Assembly: GCA_964540795.1 (NCBI GenBank)
Contig: CAZINX010000001.1
Coordinates: 248,001 to 312,000 of the forward strand
Length of the DNA stretch: 64,000 nucleotides
Direction: 5' to 3'
DNA from: Dichotomicrobium sp964540795
Lineage (GTDB): Bacteria > Pseudomonadota > Alphaproteobacteria > Rhizobiales > Rhodomicrobiaceae
A program made the position numbers and the translations under genes. Below, piece after piece: positions 1-8,501 of this stretch. Position 1 is the stretch's first letter, and the number at the start of each line of letters is the position of its first letter. A model generated the notes under the pieces. That model saw only the letters and a list, made by a program, of their open reading frames with translations, had not been told where the DNA came from and made no database searches.

Positions 1-1160
1 GGATGAGCCACGGCGATCGGGTCGACAGCCTGCCGCCGGGCTTTGAGGTCGTCGCCAGCAGCCCCGGCGCGCCGTTTGCCGCCATCGCGGATGAGCAGCG
101 CCAACTGTACGGCGTGCAGTTTCACCCCGAGGTGGTCCACACCCCGCAGGGCGCGGCCATGCTGCGCAACTTCACGCACGAGATCGCGGGCTGCAAGGGC
201 GGCTGGACGATGGCGCGGTTCCGTGACACGGCGATCCAGCGCATTCGCGAGCAGGTGGGGCAGGGGCGCGTGGTCTGCGGGCTGTCCGGCGGCGTCGATT
301 CGGCGGTCACGGCTGCGCTGATTCACGAGGCGATCGGGGAGCAGCTCACCTGCATCTTCGTGGATCATGGCCTGTTGCGCGCGGGCGAGGCGGAGCAGGT
401 CGTGACGCTGTTCCGTGACAGCTACAACATTCCGCTGGTCCATGCCGAGGCCGCGCCGCAATTCCTCGGCGCGCTGGAGGGCGTCAGCGATCCGGAAGCC
501 AAGCGCAAGATCATCGGGGGGTTGTTCATTGATGTGTTCGAAGCTGAGGCGGCGCGGATCGGCGGGGCGGATTTTCTCGCCCAGGGCACGCTCTACCCCG
601 ACGTCATCGAGAGCGTGTCGTTCACCGGCGGGCCCTCAGTGACAATCAAGTCGCACCACAATGTCGGCGGGCTGCCCGAGCGCATGAACATGAAGCTGCT
701 GGAGCCGCTACGCGAGCTGTTCAAGGACGAGGTGCGCGAACTCGGCCGCGAGCTGGGTCTGCCGGACGGGTTCCTGCGCCGGCATCCGTTCCCCGGTCCG
801 GGTCTGGCGATCCGTGTTCCGGGCGGCATTACGCCTGAAAAGCTGGAAATCCTGCGCAAGGCCGATGCGATCTATCTCGATGAGATCGAGAAGGCCGGTC
901 TGTACGACGAAATCTGGCAGGCCTTCGCCGTGCTGTTGCCGGTGCGCACGGTCGGCGTCATGGGCGATGCGCGGTCGTATGATTATGTCTGCGCACTGCG
1001 GGCGGTGACCTCGACCGACGGCATGACGGCGGATTATTTTCCGTTCAGCCACGACTTCCTCGGCCGCGCCGCGACGCGGATCATCAATGAGGTGCGCGGC
1101 ATCAACCGCGTGGTCTACGACGTCACCTCGAAGCCGCCCGGCACGATTGAGTGGGAATAA
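1..1160 (+). CDS. guaA: GMP synthase (glutamine-hydrolysing), 3' part
   Basis: Converts XMP to GMP using glutamine and ATP, the last step of guanine nucleotide synthesis in the cytoplasm. The gene is cut by the window start; about 385 residues are visible of a family length near 520. The end of the class I glutamine amidotransferase domain is present, with the catalytic His and Glu in FHPEV. It is followed by the ATP pyrophosphatase P-loop SGGVDSAV and the C-terminal dimerisation region, which ends in PPGTIEWE as is usual for the family. A strong hairpin starts at the base after the stop codon. Confidence 0.97.
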   Translation, partial: MSHGDRVDSLPPGFEVVASSPGAPFAAIADEQRQLYGVQFHPEVVHTPQGAAMLRNFTHEIAGCKGGWTMARFRDTAIQRIREQVGQGRVVCGLSGGVDSAVTAALIHEAIGEQLTCIFVDHGLLRAGEAEQVVTLFRDSYNIPLVHAEAAPQFLGALEGVSDPEAKRKIIGGLFIDVFEAEAARIGGADFLAQGTLYPDVIESVSFTGGPSVTIKSHHNVGGLPERMNMKLLEPLRELFKDEVRELGRELGLPDGFLRRHPFPGPGLAIRVPGGITPEKLEILRKADAIYLDEIEKAGLYDEIWQAFAVLLPVRTVGVMGDARSYDYVCALRAVTSTDGMTADYFPFSHDFLGRAATRIINEVRGINRVVYDVTSKPPGTIEWE

Positions 1161-1185
1161 CGACGGCCCTGCGTTTGGGCCGTCG
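1161..1185. terminator. Hairpin between convergent guaA and cupin gene
   Basis: A perfect 9-bp stem (CGACGGCCC / GGGCCGTCG) with a 7-nt loop begins directly after the guaA stop and ends just before the stop of the opposing cupin gene. No clear T-run follows on either strand, so it is a candidate terminator for one or both genes, not a textbook one. Confidence 0.6.
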
Positions 1186-1191
1186 CATCGC

Positions 1192-1557
1192 TCAGTGCTG
1201 GTGTTCGGGCGGCGCGAAGAGCACCATCTCCACGCGCTCATTCCCGTCGACATAGGCATGGTGGCCGGGCGGTATCTCGAAGAAGTCGCCGGGGCCAATG
1301 CGGGTCTCGACGCCGGACTGCACCATCCGAACGACAAGCGTTCCGGCCATGCAGTAACCCGTGTGGCGCATTGGACAGGAGTCTGGGTTGCCGAGCAGGG
1401 GCTTTTCGTCGGCCTCCCAAGTCCAGCCCGGCTCGAAAACGGCGCGCATTCCGGTTGTGCCATCGGCCATCTGTATGATGGCAATGCCGCCGCGCTCTTT
1501 CATGTCGAGCGTGTCGTCCGGCCGTTCAAAACGTCTGACTTCGATTTCTCCGCTCAT
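1192..1557 (-). CDS. Small cupin-domain protein
   Basis: A 121-residue protein with a single cupin fold. The second cupin motif is visible as GPGDFFEIPPGHHAYVDG, followed by strand-forming VEMVLFAPPEHQH. Cupins of this size bind a metal or small ligand through histidines; the substrate cannot be told from sequence. I chose the internal ATG at 1557 because GGGAGGAG lies at the right distance upstream; the longer frame to 1623 has a poor N-terminus. It stands alone, convergent with guaA and divergent from the LuxR gene. Confidence 0.75.
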   Translation of the reverse strand: MSGEIEVRRFERPDDTLDMKERGGIAIIQMADGTTGMRAVFEPGWTWEADEKPLLGNPDSCPMRHTGYCMAGTLVVRMVQSGVETRIGPGDFFEIPPGHHAYVDGNERVEMVLFAPPEHQH

Positions 1558-1758
1558 GTGAATGCTCCTCCCGAAAGCAGTTTCGGCGCGCGGCCAAGCG
1601 GCGCCCACACGACACGCTGCCAATGACCACGGCTCGACGCATCCGACGTTTGTCGTGTAGGCTGCAAATTACCGCCGCGCGGCCCGGCAGCGCCGTGTGC
1701 TCATGTCGCCGCACGCGCGGTATTCGCCGCCTGATCTCCCGCTGACCGGGGCGTTTGG

Positions 1759-2889
1759 ATGGCCAGGAACAGCGATGAGGATGTGCTACGGCTAATCAGC
1801 CGTATCTACGAAGCGGCGCTCGACAGCGCGTTGTGGCCGCGCGTGCTGGTGGAACTCACCGATGCCGTCGGCGGGTCTCAGGCTATGATGGGCATCCACG
1901 ACGTTGCCAACCGCTCGACCGCGGTGATCGCCCCGGGAATGAGCGCGGAAGATCTGGCGAGCTATCGCGATCACTGGGCGCGGGACGATATCCTGTGGCA
2001 TCGCACCAATAGCGCGCCTGTGGGCCGGATACTGGAGGCGGAACGCTTCGCGCCGCGCGAAGAATTCGTGCGCACGCCCATCTACAACGAGTGGCATCGT
2101 CCGCTCGGCATCGGCGTCGCCGGGCTTGGCGTTAACCTGTTCGTCGAGGACGGGGTGCCGGCGGTTTGCGGCATCAAGCGCCCCGCGCACCGCGATGCAT
2201 TTTCGTGTGAGGAGACGGCAGTATTTGCTGCGGTCGCGCCGCATCTGGTGCGCGCGGCGGAGATACAGCGTCGCTTGCAAGAGCTTGAACAGGCCCGCGC
2301 TGCCGCCGGCGCTGTCGCCGAGGAGGAGCGAAGCCGCATCGTCGTCGTGGACGCTAGCGGGCGTGTTTTGGAAATGGATGCCGCGGCGAGACGCTTTCTT
2401 GCTTCGCAGGGCAGCCTTTTTGTCGAGAACGGCCGTCTGCAAGCAAGCGATTCGGCGGCCTCGGCCATTCTGGAGCGGCTGGTGAAGCGTTGCGGCAGTC
2501 GAAATCTTGCAGCGCGAGGCGGCGGCTCCGTCGCCGTGCCGCGCGGCCGCAATCGTGCGCCGCTGCATCTCGACGTTGCGCCGATCGCCAGGTCCGACCG
2601 GCGCGGCGGCGTCGAATGGCTCCGCGTCGCCGGCCCGAGCGCAGTCATCGCCATCTCCGACCCCGCCGGCGCGCCCGCCGTCTCGAAACAGCGGTTGATA
2701 GCGCGGTTCGCGCTTACGCCGGCTGAAGCGGACCTCGCTATCGAGATCGCGAGGGGCGATGGCAGACAGGCTGCCGCGCGCCGCCTAGGCATTTCGGTCG
2801 GCACAGTGCGCACGCACCTGATGCGGGTGTTCGAGAAGACCGGCGTCCGCCGGCAGGCCGAGTTGGTCAGAATTTTGAGCGAGACGTGA
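1759..2889 (+). CDS. LuxR-family helix-turn-helix regulator
   Basis: A 376-residue regulator. The last 65 residues form a GerE/LuxR DNA-binding domain (LTPAEADLAIEIA, then the recognition-helix region GISVGTVRTHLMRVFEKTG). The N-terminal 180 residues resemble the sensory region of alphaproteobacterial LuxR-type proteins that lack a receiver domain, and a PAS-like stretch follows around residues 190-300. The ligand is unknown. No partner gene (for example luxI) is near. It is followed by a 436-base stretch with two strong inverted repeats. Confidence 0.8.
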   Translation: MARNSDEDVLRLISRIYEAALDSALWPRVLVELTDAVGGSQAMMGIHDVANRSTAVIAPGMSAEDLASYRDHWARDDILWHRTNSAPVGRILEAERFAPREEFVRTPIYNEWHRPLGIGVAGLGVNLFVEDGVPAVCGIKRPAHRDAFSCEETAVFAAVAPHLVRAAEIQRRLQELEQARAAAGAVAEEERSRIVVVDASGRVLEMDAAARRFLASQGSLFVENGRLQASDSAASAILERLVKRCGSRNLAARGGGSVAVPRGRNRAPLHLDVAPIARSDRRGGVEWLRVAGPSAVIAISDPAGAPAVSKQRLIARFALTPAEADLAIEIARGDGRQAAARRLGISVGTVRTHLMRVFEKTGVRRQAELVRILSET

Positions 2890-3052
2890 GCGCTTCGGCG
2901 TTGGGGTTGCGCCCGCACGGATCAACGGCGGCGCGCACGGCCTGTTCGCCGGCAAAGTGACAAGACAAGGGCGATGCGAGCAGCATGACCCGGCCTCCGG
3001 GCCGGGACGGGAACCGCTGTTCGGCAAAATTTCAAGGTAAATCAGAATGATA

Positions 3053-3089
3053 GCGCCGCATCCCGGTTCAATCAGAACGGATGCGGCGC
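3053..3089. repeat. Inverted repeat, 11-bp stem plus inner helix
   Basis: GCGCCGCATCC at 3053-3063 pairs perfectly with GGATGCGGCGC at 3079-3089. Inside, GTTC (3066-3069) can pair with GAAC (3075-3078) across a two-base bulge, giving a long bulged hairpin. There is no T-run after it. Confidence 0.6.
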
Positions 3090-3172
3090 CAGCAACTTAG
3101 CCAGATTTCGTCGAGCTCTTGAACTTGCCAATATCCGGGGTCCAAACGTCAAATTCGATCCACCAGTGCATC

Positions 3173-3225
3173 GACGCATTCATTCGCTTCACCGAGCAGC
3201 GAGTCCGGGGGCGAATGAATGCGTC
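3173..3225. repeat. Perfect 15-bp inverted repeat
   Basis: GACGCATTCATTCGC at 3173-3187 is the exact reverse complement of GCGAATGAATGCGTC at 3211-3225, with 23 bases between. The arms contain the AT-rich core ATTCATT, unusual in this GC-rich sequence. It lies about 100 bases beyond the 3' end of the last gene of the minus-strand cluster. It could be an RNA stem, a protein-binding site or the remnant of a small element. Confidence 0.6.
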
Positions 3226-3325
3226 AAGGATGCGCAAGCAAGATATTGTTTCTCATGCAGTTTCCGACACAGACCCTTGAAGGCGAGCGTGCTGCAAGTG
3301 TGGATCAAGTGCCTGTGTCACTGCA

Positions 3326-3742
3326 CTAGTAGTGATAATCGTGGCGGTGCAGGCAGCCGTGATAGCGCAGGCAGCCGCGGATATCTTCCGGGTAGTACCA
3401 GTTCCGTCGGCACTCGCGAAGCCAGTAGCGGCAGCTGCGCGGCTTGTGGCCGAAGCCGTAGTGCGGCCGGTACCCGCAGCCTCCCCGCCGCATGCAGTGG
3501 CGGTAGTTTTCGCCGAAGCCGGAGGTGTACCGGCACTCCAGATGGCGCACATAGCAGCGGTCAGCCCGCTCACCGGGGAAGCGGTGGTGATACACCCTAT
3601 GGAAGAGAGAGGAGACACTCGCGGCGGATTGCAGCCCGTCCAGAGACAGGCCCGCGGTTCCCGCGGTTGCGTGACCGGGCGTTCCGCCCCACGCGGCCAA
3701 AGCGATCAAGGCGACAAGAGCCATTTTAAACTGTACGCGCAT
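3326..3742 (-). CDS. Secreted Arg/Cys-rich protein with twin cysteine repeat
   Basis: A 138-residue protein of no recognised family. A hydrophobic signal peptide (MALVALIALAAWGG, probable cleavage after ATA or GHA) is followed by a short spacer and two copies of the pattern C-x6-C-x12-C-x5-C. The first uses Cys63, 70, 83 and 89; the second uses Cys104, 111, 124 and 130. Both are rich in Arg, Tyr and His. The same pattern occurs in the next upstream gene (3796-4161), so the two are paralogues. The start at 3742 has GGAGAG upstream. Eight evenly placed cysteines in an exported protein suggest disulfide-bonded helical hairpins; a role in metal binding, the envelope or antagonism is open. Confidence 0.65.
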   Translation of the reverse strand: MRVQFKMALVALIALAAWGGTPGHATAGTAGLSLDGLQSAASVSSLFHRVYHHRFPGERADRCYVRHLECRYTSGFGENYRHCMRRGGCGYRPHYGFGHKPRSCRYWLRECRRNWYYPEDIRGCLRYHGCLHRHDYHY

Positions 3743-3795
3743 GTCTCACTCTCTCCTTCAGGTCGTTGGCGCCCGACCATCAGGCCAGGCTCGGG

Positions 3796-4161
3796 TTACA
3801 GGCAGCGCCGGATCCGCATGCAACGGCGATAATCCGGCCCGATGCCCCAGCGGCTGCGGCAGATACGGTTAGCGCGGACGCAACCACGACGCTGGTACCA
3901 CAGGCAGCGGGCGCGGCGCATACAGCGGCGATAATCCACGCCGAAGCCGAAGCGCCGGCGGCAGACACGGTTGCGGCGCAAGCAGCGGCGGTATGCATAA
4001 CTCGCGTCCTTGACCAGCGAACTGCTCGCCTCTCCCGCGAGAAGCTGCTTCAGGGTCGGCGCGGCGGCGGTCGCGCTGGCGGCCGAAGCCTGCGGCGCGG
4101 CGAATGCAAACGCGGCCATGCCAAAGGCCATCAACACAAAGGCTTTCAATGCATTGCGCAT
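3796..4161 (-). CDS. Secreted Arg/Cys-rich protein with twin cysteine repeat
   Basis: A 121-residue paralogue of the 3326-3742 product. The signal peptide FVLMAFGMAAFAFAAPQASA is followed by an Ala/Ser linker and two C-x6-C-x12-C-x5-C units: Cys60, 67, 80, 86 and Cys94, 101, 114, 120. Within each unit the middle segment is RRRFGFGVDYRRC or RSRWGIGPDYRRC, so the two units also match in sequence. The mature part is extremely basic. The start at 4161 is preceded by AGGAG. It lies 53 bases upstream of its paralogue on the same strand, probably in one transcript. No known function. Confidence 0.65.
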   Translation of the reverse strand: MRNALKAFVLMAFGMAAFAFAAPQASAASATAAAPTLKQLLAGEASSSLVKDASYAYRRCLRRNRVCRRRFGFGVDYRRCMRRARCLWYQRRGCVRANRICRSRWGIGPDYRRCMRIRRCL

Positions 4162-4288
4162 GAGACGCTCCTATTTTGCTCAACCTCTCTCCGGCCGCGT
4201 AACGATCCGGGCCAGAAGCGTCTTCAGGCTATTCAGTCGAATCTGAACGCTCGCTGAATGACCCGTCGGGCCATGGCGCGTGGCGTCT

Positions 4289-5160
4289 TTATTCAAACTT
4301 GCAATGCCAGTTCCGGCATGGCCGGTAGAGCGCGAAACACCCCGACGGGCAGTGCCAACAGCCGCTGGGATCGCGCCGCGCGTTGCGCTTGCAGAACTCT
4401 CGTTTCGCATCGCGTTCGGCTCCCACATCCCGGCGCGGCCGAAGATAGGCCTTTGCAGTGGGGTAATCGTCCTCGGCTAAACGGTTGATCCAGCAGCGAA
4501 GCCCGCAGTCAGGTTCAGGCTCGCTGTAATCGTCGTAGGCTCCGTATCTTTTTTTTTATAAAGCCGGTCGTAGTCGCCCGCGCTTCTGTACTCCGCCGCG
4601 CTGTCATCGCGGCTTTCGCGGTAGGACCGGAAATCGTCGCCGCGCCGCCAGCGATCGCCTCCATTGTCGAAACCGCGGTCGTAATAGCGCGGGTCCGGCT
4701 CGTCATATCCGCCGCGGCGATAAGGGGGCACGTCGTCCTCGAAGCCCGGCTCTGCCCCGCGATAGGGTCGGCCGTCGCGGTGCCGCGGCCGCTCGCGTGG
4801 CCCGTTCCATTCGTTGCGGTAGGGGTCGTCCTCGTAATAAGGCGCGCTTCTCTCCGAGTAGCGGCCCGGCCGCTCATCGTAATAGCGACGCTCGTCATGG
4901 CGGCCATAGCCGTGGGCGGGGTCGTTGTGATAATCACCGGAATGCCGGCGATAGCAGCGCTCGTCATATCCGCGCCGCCGGGTATAGCCTCGCGGGCAGC
5001 CGAGGTCGGCCGCCAGATGCAGGCGCGCGCCCGGGGCGGCGTCCGCATGGCGCGTGACGGCCGGGGGCTGCTCCGGCGCTTGCGCGAGCGCGGTCGAGCC
5101 TCCAGCGGCGATCAAGCTGGCGAAGACGATTGCGGCGAACATGCTTGTGGCCTCTTGCAT
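4289..5160 (-). CDS. Secreted Tyr/Arg/Asp-rich protein, read through an A9 frameshift
   Basis: The zero frame (5160 to 4477, 227 residues) starts with a signal peptide (FASLIAAGGSTALAQA) and then a Tyr/Arg/Asp-rich low-complexity region with a Cys pair. At residues 202-204 (Lys-Lys-Lys) the sense strand has nine A in a row at 4557-4549. In the zero frame a compositionally different 23-residue tail follows. A -1 shift at the A-run instead gives 86 further residues, starting RYGAYDDYSEPEPDCGLRCW and ending CRNWHCKFE at a stop at 4291-4289. These residues keep the Tyr/Asp/Arg bias and contain eight Cys like the neighbouring genes. The full product would be 290 residues. Either ribosomal or RNA-polymerase slippage, or one base missing from the run, would explain it. 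Initiation could also be at the Met seven codons in. Function unknown. Confidence 0.6.
4549..4557 (-). promoter_or_regulatory. A9 slippery tract inside the coding region
   Basis: Nine T on the plus strand are nine A in the mRNA of the minus-strand gene, read as three Lys codons in zero frame. Both A- and P-site tRNALys could re-pair perfectly after a one-base backward slip, and A9 runs are also known sites of transcriptional slippage. No other homopolymer run this long was noticed in the window. Confidence 0.5.
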
Positions 5161-5329
5161 CTGATAAGTTTGCCCTCGATCGCGAGAAAACGACGTTTTT
5201 AATCGAATGAGAAGAGAATCTGGTCAATAGCGTTAACCAAGGCCTAAGTTTACGGCGCGACAAGCACTTGCGCCTGTTCCTTCATCGAGGGCGGCAAGCG
5301 GCGGCGTCACGGAACAACGGGACGGAGAC

Positions 5330-6196
5330 ATGAGCGATACAGCACGAAGGATCACGGCGCCTGAAATCCGCGCGCGCAAGGGCGGCGCGCCCATTGTCGC
5401 GCTGACCGCCTATCACGCGCACACAGCCCGGCTGATCGATCCGCATGTCGATTTCATGCTGGTCGGCGATTCGCTGGGCATGGTGATGCATGGCTTTGAG
5501 AGCACGGTGCCGGTCCCGCTCGATTTGATGATCATGCACGGGGCGGCGGCGGTGCGCGGGTCCCAGCGCGCGCTCGTGGTCGTGGACATGCCCTTCGGCA
5601 GTTATGAGGAGAGCCCGGCGATCGCCTTTCGCAACGCCGCGCGGGTGATGAAGGAGACGGGCTGCGGCGCGATCAAGCTGGAGGGCGGCCGGCGCATGGC
5701 CGAGACCATTCGCTACCTGAGCGAGCGCGGCATTCCGGTCATGGCGCATATCGGCTTGACTCCGCAGTCGGTGAACACGCTGGGCGGTTACCGCGCGCAG
5801 GGCCGCCACGAAAGCGAATGGGCGCAGATCGAGGCGGATGCGCAGGCAATTAGCGAGTCGGGCGCTTTCGCGGTGGTTATCGAGGGCGTGGCGGAGCTGC
5901 TCGCCGCGCGGATCACCCGCCAGGTCGGGATCCCGACCATCGGCATCGGCGCATCGGCCGAATGCGACGGGCAGATCCTGGTGCTGGAGGACATGCTCGG
6001 CCTGTCGCCGCGCGTGCCGAAATTCGTCAAGCGTTATGCGGATTTGGCGGACGGCATCGCGGATGCGGTGAAGACCTATGCCGGGGAGGTGCGCAGCCGC
6101 CAGTTCCCCGGCAGAGAGCACGTTTACGGTATGCGCGGCGAGCGTGTGGATGCTCCGGGCGCAGTCACGAAAAAGCCGAAAATGACCGGCAACTAA
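5330..6196 (+). CDS. panB: 3-methyl-2-oxobutanoate hydroxymethyltransferase
   Basis: Transfers a hydroxymethyl group from methylene-tetrahydrofolate to 2-oxoisovalerate to give ketopantoate, the first committed step of pantothenate and CoA synthesis. The 288-residue length fits the family. Diagnostic segments are visible: MLVGDSLGMVMHG with the Mg-binding Asp, VVVDMPFGSYEE, IKLEGG, PVMAHIGLTPQSV and GIGASAECDGQILV. The start ATG at 5330 follows GACGGAGAC. panC is not adjacent. It is divergent from the secreted-protein cluster. Confidence 0.96.
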   Translation: MSDTARRITAPEIRARKGGAPIVALTAYHAHTARLIDPHVDFMLVGDSLGMVMHGFESTVPVPLDLMIMHGAAAVRGSQRALVVVDMPFGSYEESPAIAFRNAARVMKETGCGAIKLEGGRRMAETIRYLSERGIPVMAHIGLTPQSVNTLGGYRAQGRHESEWAQIEADAQAISESGAFAVVIEGVAELLAARITRQVGIPTIGIGASAECDGQILVLEDMLGLSPRVPKFVKRYADLADGIADAVKTYAGEVRSRQFPGREHVYGMRGERVDAPGAVTKKPKMTGN

Positions 6197-6334
6197 CGCT
6201 TGAGGGATCGGCGGCGAACCTACATTTAAGCGTAAGCGGCGAAAGCGTTGATTTTCGCCGCTGGCAGGGATGCCCTACGGAGCGGCGGCCACACACATCA
6301 CGCTGCGGACAAGAACGCGCGAAGCGGACGAGAC

Positions 6335-7024
6335 ATGAGTGAAGGCGACATTTTCCGCGAAGTCGAACAGGACATGCGCCGGGAGCAACTGGCGCAGCTT
6401 TGGCGGAAATTCGGTGTTTATATCATAGCGACGGCGCTGGCGATCGTGCTGGGCGTCGGCGGCTATCAGGCTTGGACGTGGTGGCAGAGTTCGCGCGCGG
6501 CCTCCGACGGCACGGCCTTCGTGCAGGCAAGCGCGCTGCAACAGGCTGGCCGGGAGGACGCGGCGCGGGAGACGTTCTCCGCGCTGTCCGAGGACGGCTC
6601 AGGCAGCTATTCCGCGCTGTCGGAGCTTCGGCTGGCCGCCATTGCTGCGGCGAAGGGCGAGACGGAAACAGCCGTGCAGGCCTATGACAACGTCGCGGAT
6701 AGCACGCGCGACGCAATGCTTCGCGGCTTCGCGCGAATTCAGGCGGCCACCCTGCTGGTGGACACCGCCGCGCCCGCCGAGATCGAGGACCGCATCGGCG
6801 ACATGCGCGACGACGCGAGCCCGTGGCGGCATTCGGCCCGTGAATTGCTGGCGCTGTCCGCGTTCAAGGCCGATCAGGATGAGAAGGCGAGCACGCTCTA
6901 TCAGGAGCTTATGGGCGATGGCGAGGCTCCGGGGCCGATGCGTCAGCGCGCGCGAATGATGCTCGAACTTATCAACGCGCCGGCCGCCGGCGAGCCGCGG
7001 GATGCTGCCGCGGCGGTGCAGTAG
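6335..7024 (+). CDS. YfgM-like membrane-anchored TPR protein
   Basis: A 229-residue protein with a cytoplasmic N-terminus (SEGDIFREVEQDMRREQLAQL), one membrane helix (VYIIATALAIVLGVGGYQAW) and an alanine-rich periplasmic TPR-like domain. This is the layout of YfgM, a SecYEG/PpiD-associated protein. The order YfgM-like, bamB, der is the widespread one in proteobacteria and supports the call. I chose ATG 6335 because the family starts shortly before the conserved FREVEQD segment; the longer frame from 6248 has no support. Confidence 0.85.
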   Translation: MSEGDIFREVEQDMRREQLAQLWRKFGVYIIATALAIVLGVGGYQAWTWWQSSRAASDGTAFVQASALQQAGREDAARETFSALSEDGSGSYSALSELRLAAIAAAKGETETAVQAYDNVADSTRDAMLRGFARIQAATLLVDTAAPAEIEDRIGDMRDDASPWRHSARELLALSAFKADQDEKASTLYQELMGDGEAPGPMRQRARMMLELINAPAAGEPRDAAAAVQ

Positions 7025-7105
7025 GCGTCAAGACCTGTTTCGCGTGCCGCGTCGGTTGGCGTTTCGGGCACCAATAACCGAAGAAGAAACGGCGAAGGAC
7101 AGGGC

Positions 7106-8464
7106 ATGGCCGGGATGACTGGAAGAATCGGCGTGGGCCGCGCGGCAAGCCGAACGCTGCGGATCGCGGCGGCGGCGCTGGTCCTGCCGCTTGCGGGATG
7201 CGCGTCGGTGTCCGGCGTGACGGACTCCGTGACCTCCATTTTCGAAGAAGAAGAGGAGCGCCTGCCGGGCGAGCGCATTCCAGTCGTGTCGCCGGGCGCG
7301 ACATCTTCGATCGCCAATGTCGAGACGGCCCGGCCTGTGTCGGTCTCCGATCCGCAGAATAACGCGGAGTGGGGTCAACCGGGCGGCATAGCCTCCAACG
7401 CGCCGGGCCATCTGGCTTTCAGCGGCCGGCTCAGCGCGCGCTGGCAGACCGACATTGGCGCAGGCTCCAGTTCCGATGGCCAACTCATCGCCAAGCCGGT
7501 CATTGCCGGCAACCGCGTGTACACGATCGACACCGAGGGCACCGTCCGCGCGTTTTCCAAGAGCAGCGGCAACGAGCTTTGGGAGCGCGAGCTTGTGCCC
7601 GAAGGCGAGGATGAGGAGGCCGGCTTCGGCGGCGGTCTGGCGATTGCCGACGGCAAGCTGTTCGCCGCCACCGGGTTCGGCACGGTGGTCGCGCTCGATC
7701 CCGGCTCCGGCAAGCCGCTCTGGACCAAACGCTTTGAGCTTCCCTTCCGCATGTCGCCCACGGCCGTCAACGGGCGGATTTTCGTGGTCAATGCCGAAAG
7801 CCAGCTTTTCTGTCTGTCGACCGAGGATGGGCGCGAACTCTGGACCGCGCGCGGCCTGCCCGAAGCCGCGACGATCCTGAGCAACGCCAGTCCGGCCGTT
7901 TCGGGCGACACGGTGGTCGTGCCCTACCCTTCGGGCGAGCTTCTCGCCTTCGACATCGACAATGGCCAGCCGAAATGGGCGGAATCGCTCACGCGCACGC
8001 GGCCCGGTCTCGCCGCGCAGGAAGTTGGCGACACCGCGCGCCCGGCGATTGCCGGCGGCACCGTCTACGCGGTCAGCGGCGCTGGCCGCCTGATTGCGAC
8101 CGACATCGAGTCCGGCTCGCGGCGCTGGTCGGTCGATATCGCCGGATCGGAAACGCCGTGGGTTTCGGGGCAGGGCGTGTTCGTCGTGGACCGCTCGGGC
8201 AAGCTCGTCGCGGTGGAGCGCGACAGCGGCGAGATCGCGTGGGTCGCGGACCTGCCGCCCGCGCGCCATTGGAACGGGCCGGTGCTGGCGGGCGGCAAGC
8301 TCTGGCTGATTTCGTCGAAAGGCCTTATGCTGGGTGTGAACGCCCGCACGGGCGATGTCGTCACCAAGCGCGATCTTGACACGGGCGTCTACATCGCTCC
8401 CGTGGTTGCGGCCGGGCAGATGTATGTGCTGACCGACGGCGCCGATCTGATCGCCATGAACTAG
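7106..8464 (+). CDS. bamB: Outer membrane assembly lipoprotein BamB
   Basis: A scaffold subunit of the BAM complex that inserts beta-barrel proteins in the outer membrane. The 452-residue precursor has a basic N-terminus and a lipobox LPLAGC, so it should be lipidated on Cys. The rest is a PQQ-like beta-propeller with repeated blades of the type GTVVALDPGSGKPLWTKRF and GELLAFDIDNGQPKWAESL. It lies between the YfgM-like gene and der, the usual position. An Asp/Glu-rich stretch (EEEEERLPGE) precedes the propeller. Confidence 0.93.
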   Translation: MAGMTGRIGVGRAASRTLRIAAAALVLPLAGCASVSGVTDSVTSIFEEEEERLPGERIPVVSPGATSSIANVETARPVSVSDPQNNAEWGQPGGIASNAPGHLAFSGRLSARWQTDIGAGSSSDGQLIAKPVIAGNRVYTIDTEGTVRAFSKSSGNELWERELVPEGEDEEAGFGGGLAIADGKLFAATGFGTVVALDPGSGKPLWTKRFELPFRMSPTAVNGRIFVVNAESQLFCLSTEDGRELWTARGLPEAATILSNASPAVSGDTVVVPYPSGELLAFDIDNGQPKWAESLTRTRPGLAAQEVGDTARPAIAGGTVYAVSGAGRLIATDIESGSRRWSVDIAGSETPWVSGQGVFVVDRSGKLVAVERDSGEIAWVADLPPARHWNGPVLAGGKLWLISSKGLMLGVNARTGDVVTKRDLDTGVYIAPVVAAGQMYVLTDGADLIAMN

Positions 8465-8501
8465 CGGGCGCGCTTGGCGCATTTGCCCGTCCAAGCCGAC
8501 C

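Larger units (their letters stand above)
2890..3325. other. Non-coding stretch with two inverted repeats
   Basis: This 436-base stretch separates the convergent LuxR gene and the secreted-protein cluster. I see no convincing reading frame in it. It holds two strong inverted repeats, listed separately at 3053-3089 and 3173-3225. Neither is followed by a T-run, so it may be the paired 3' ends of the two transcripts or carry a small RNA. Confidence 0.5.

Noticed and set aside
3053..3089. tRNA-like T-loop sequence GGTTCAATC in a hairpin
   Set aside because: The stem is too long, and no acceptor, D or anticodon arms can be drawn around it.
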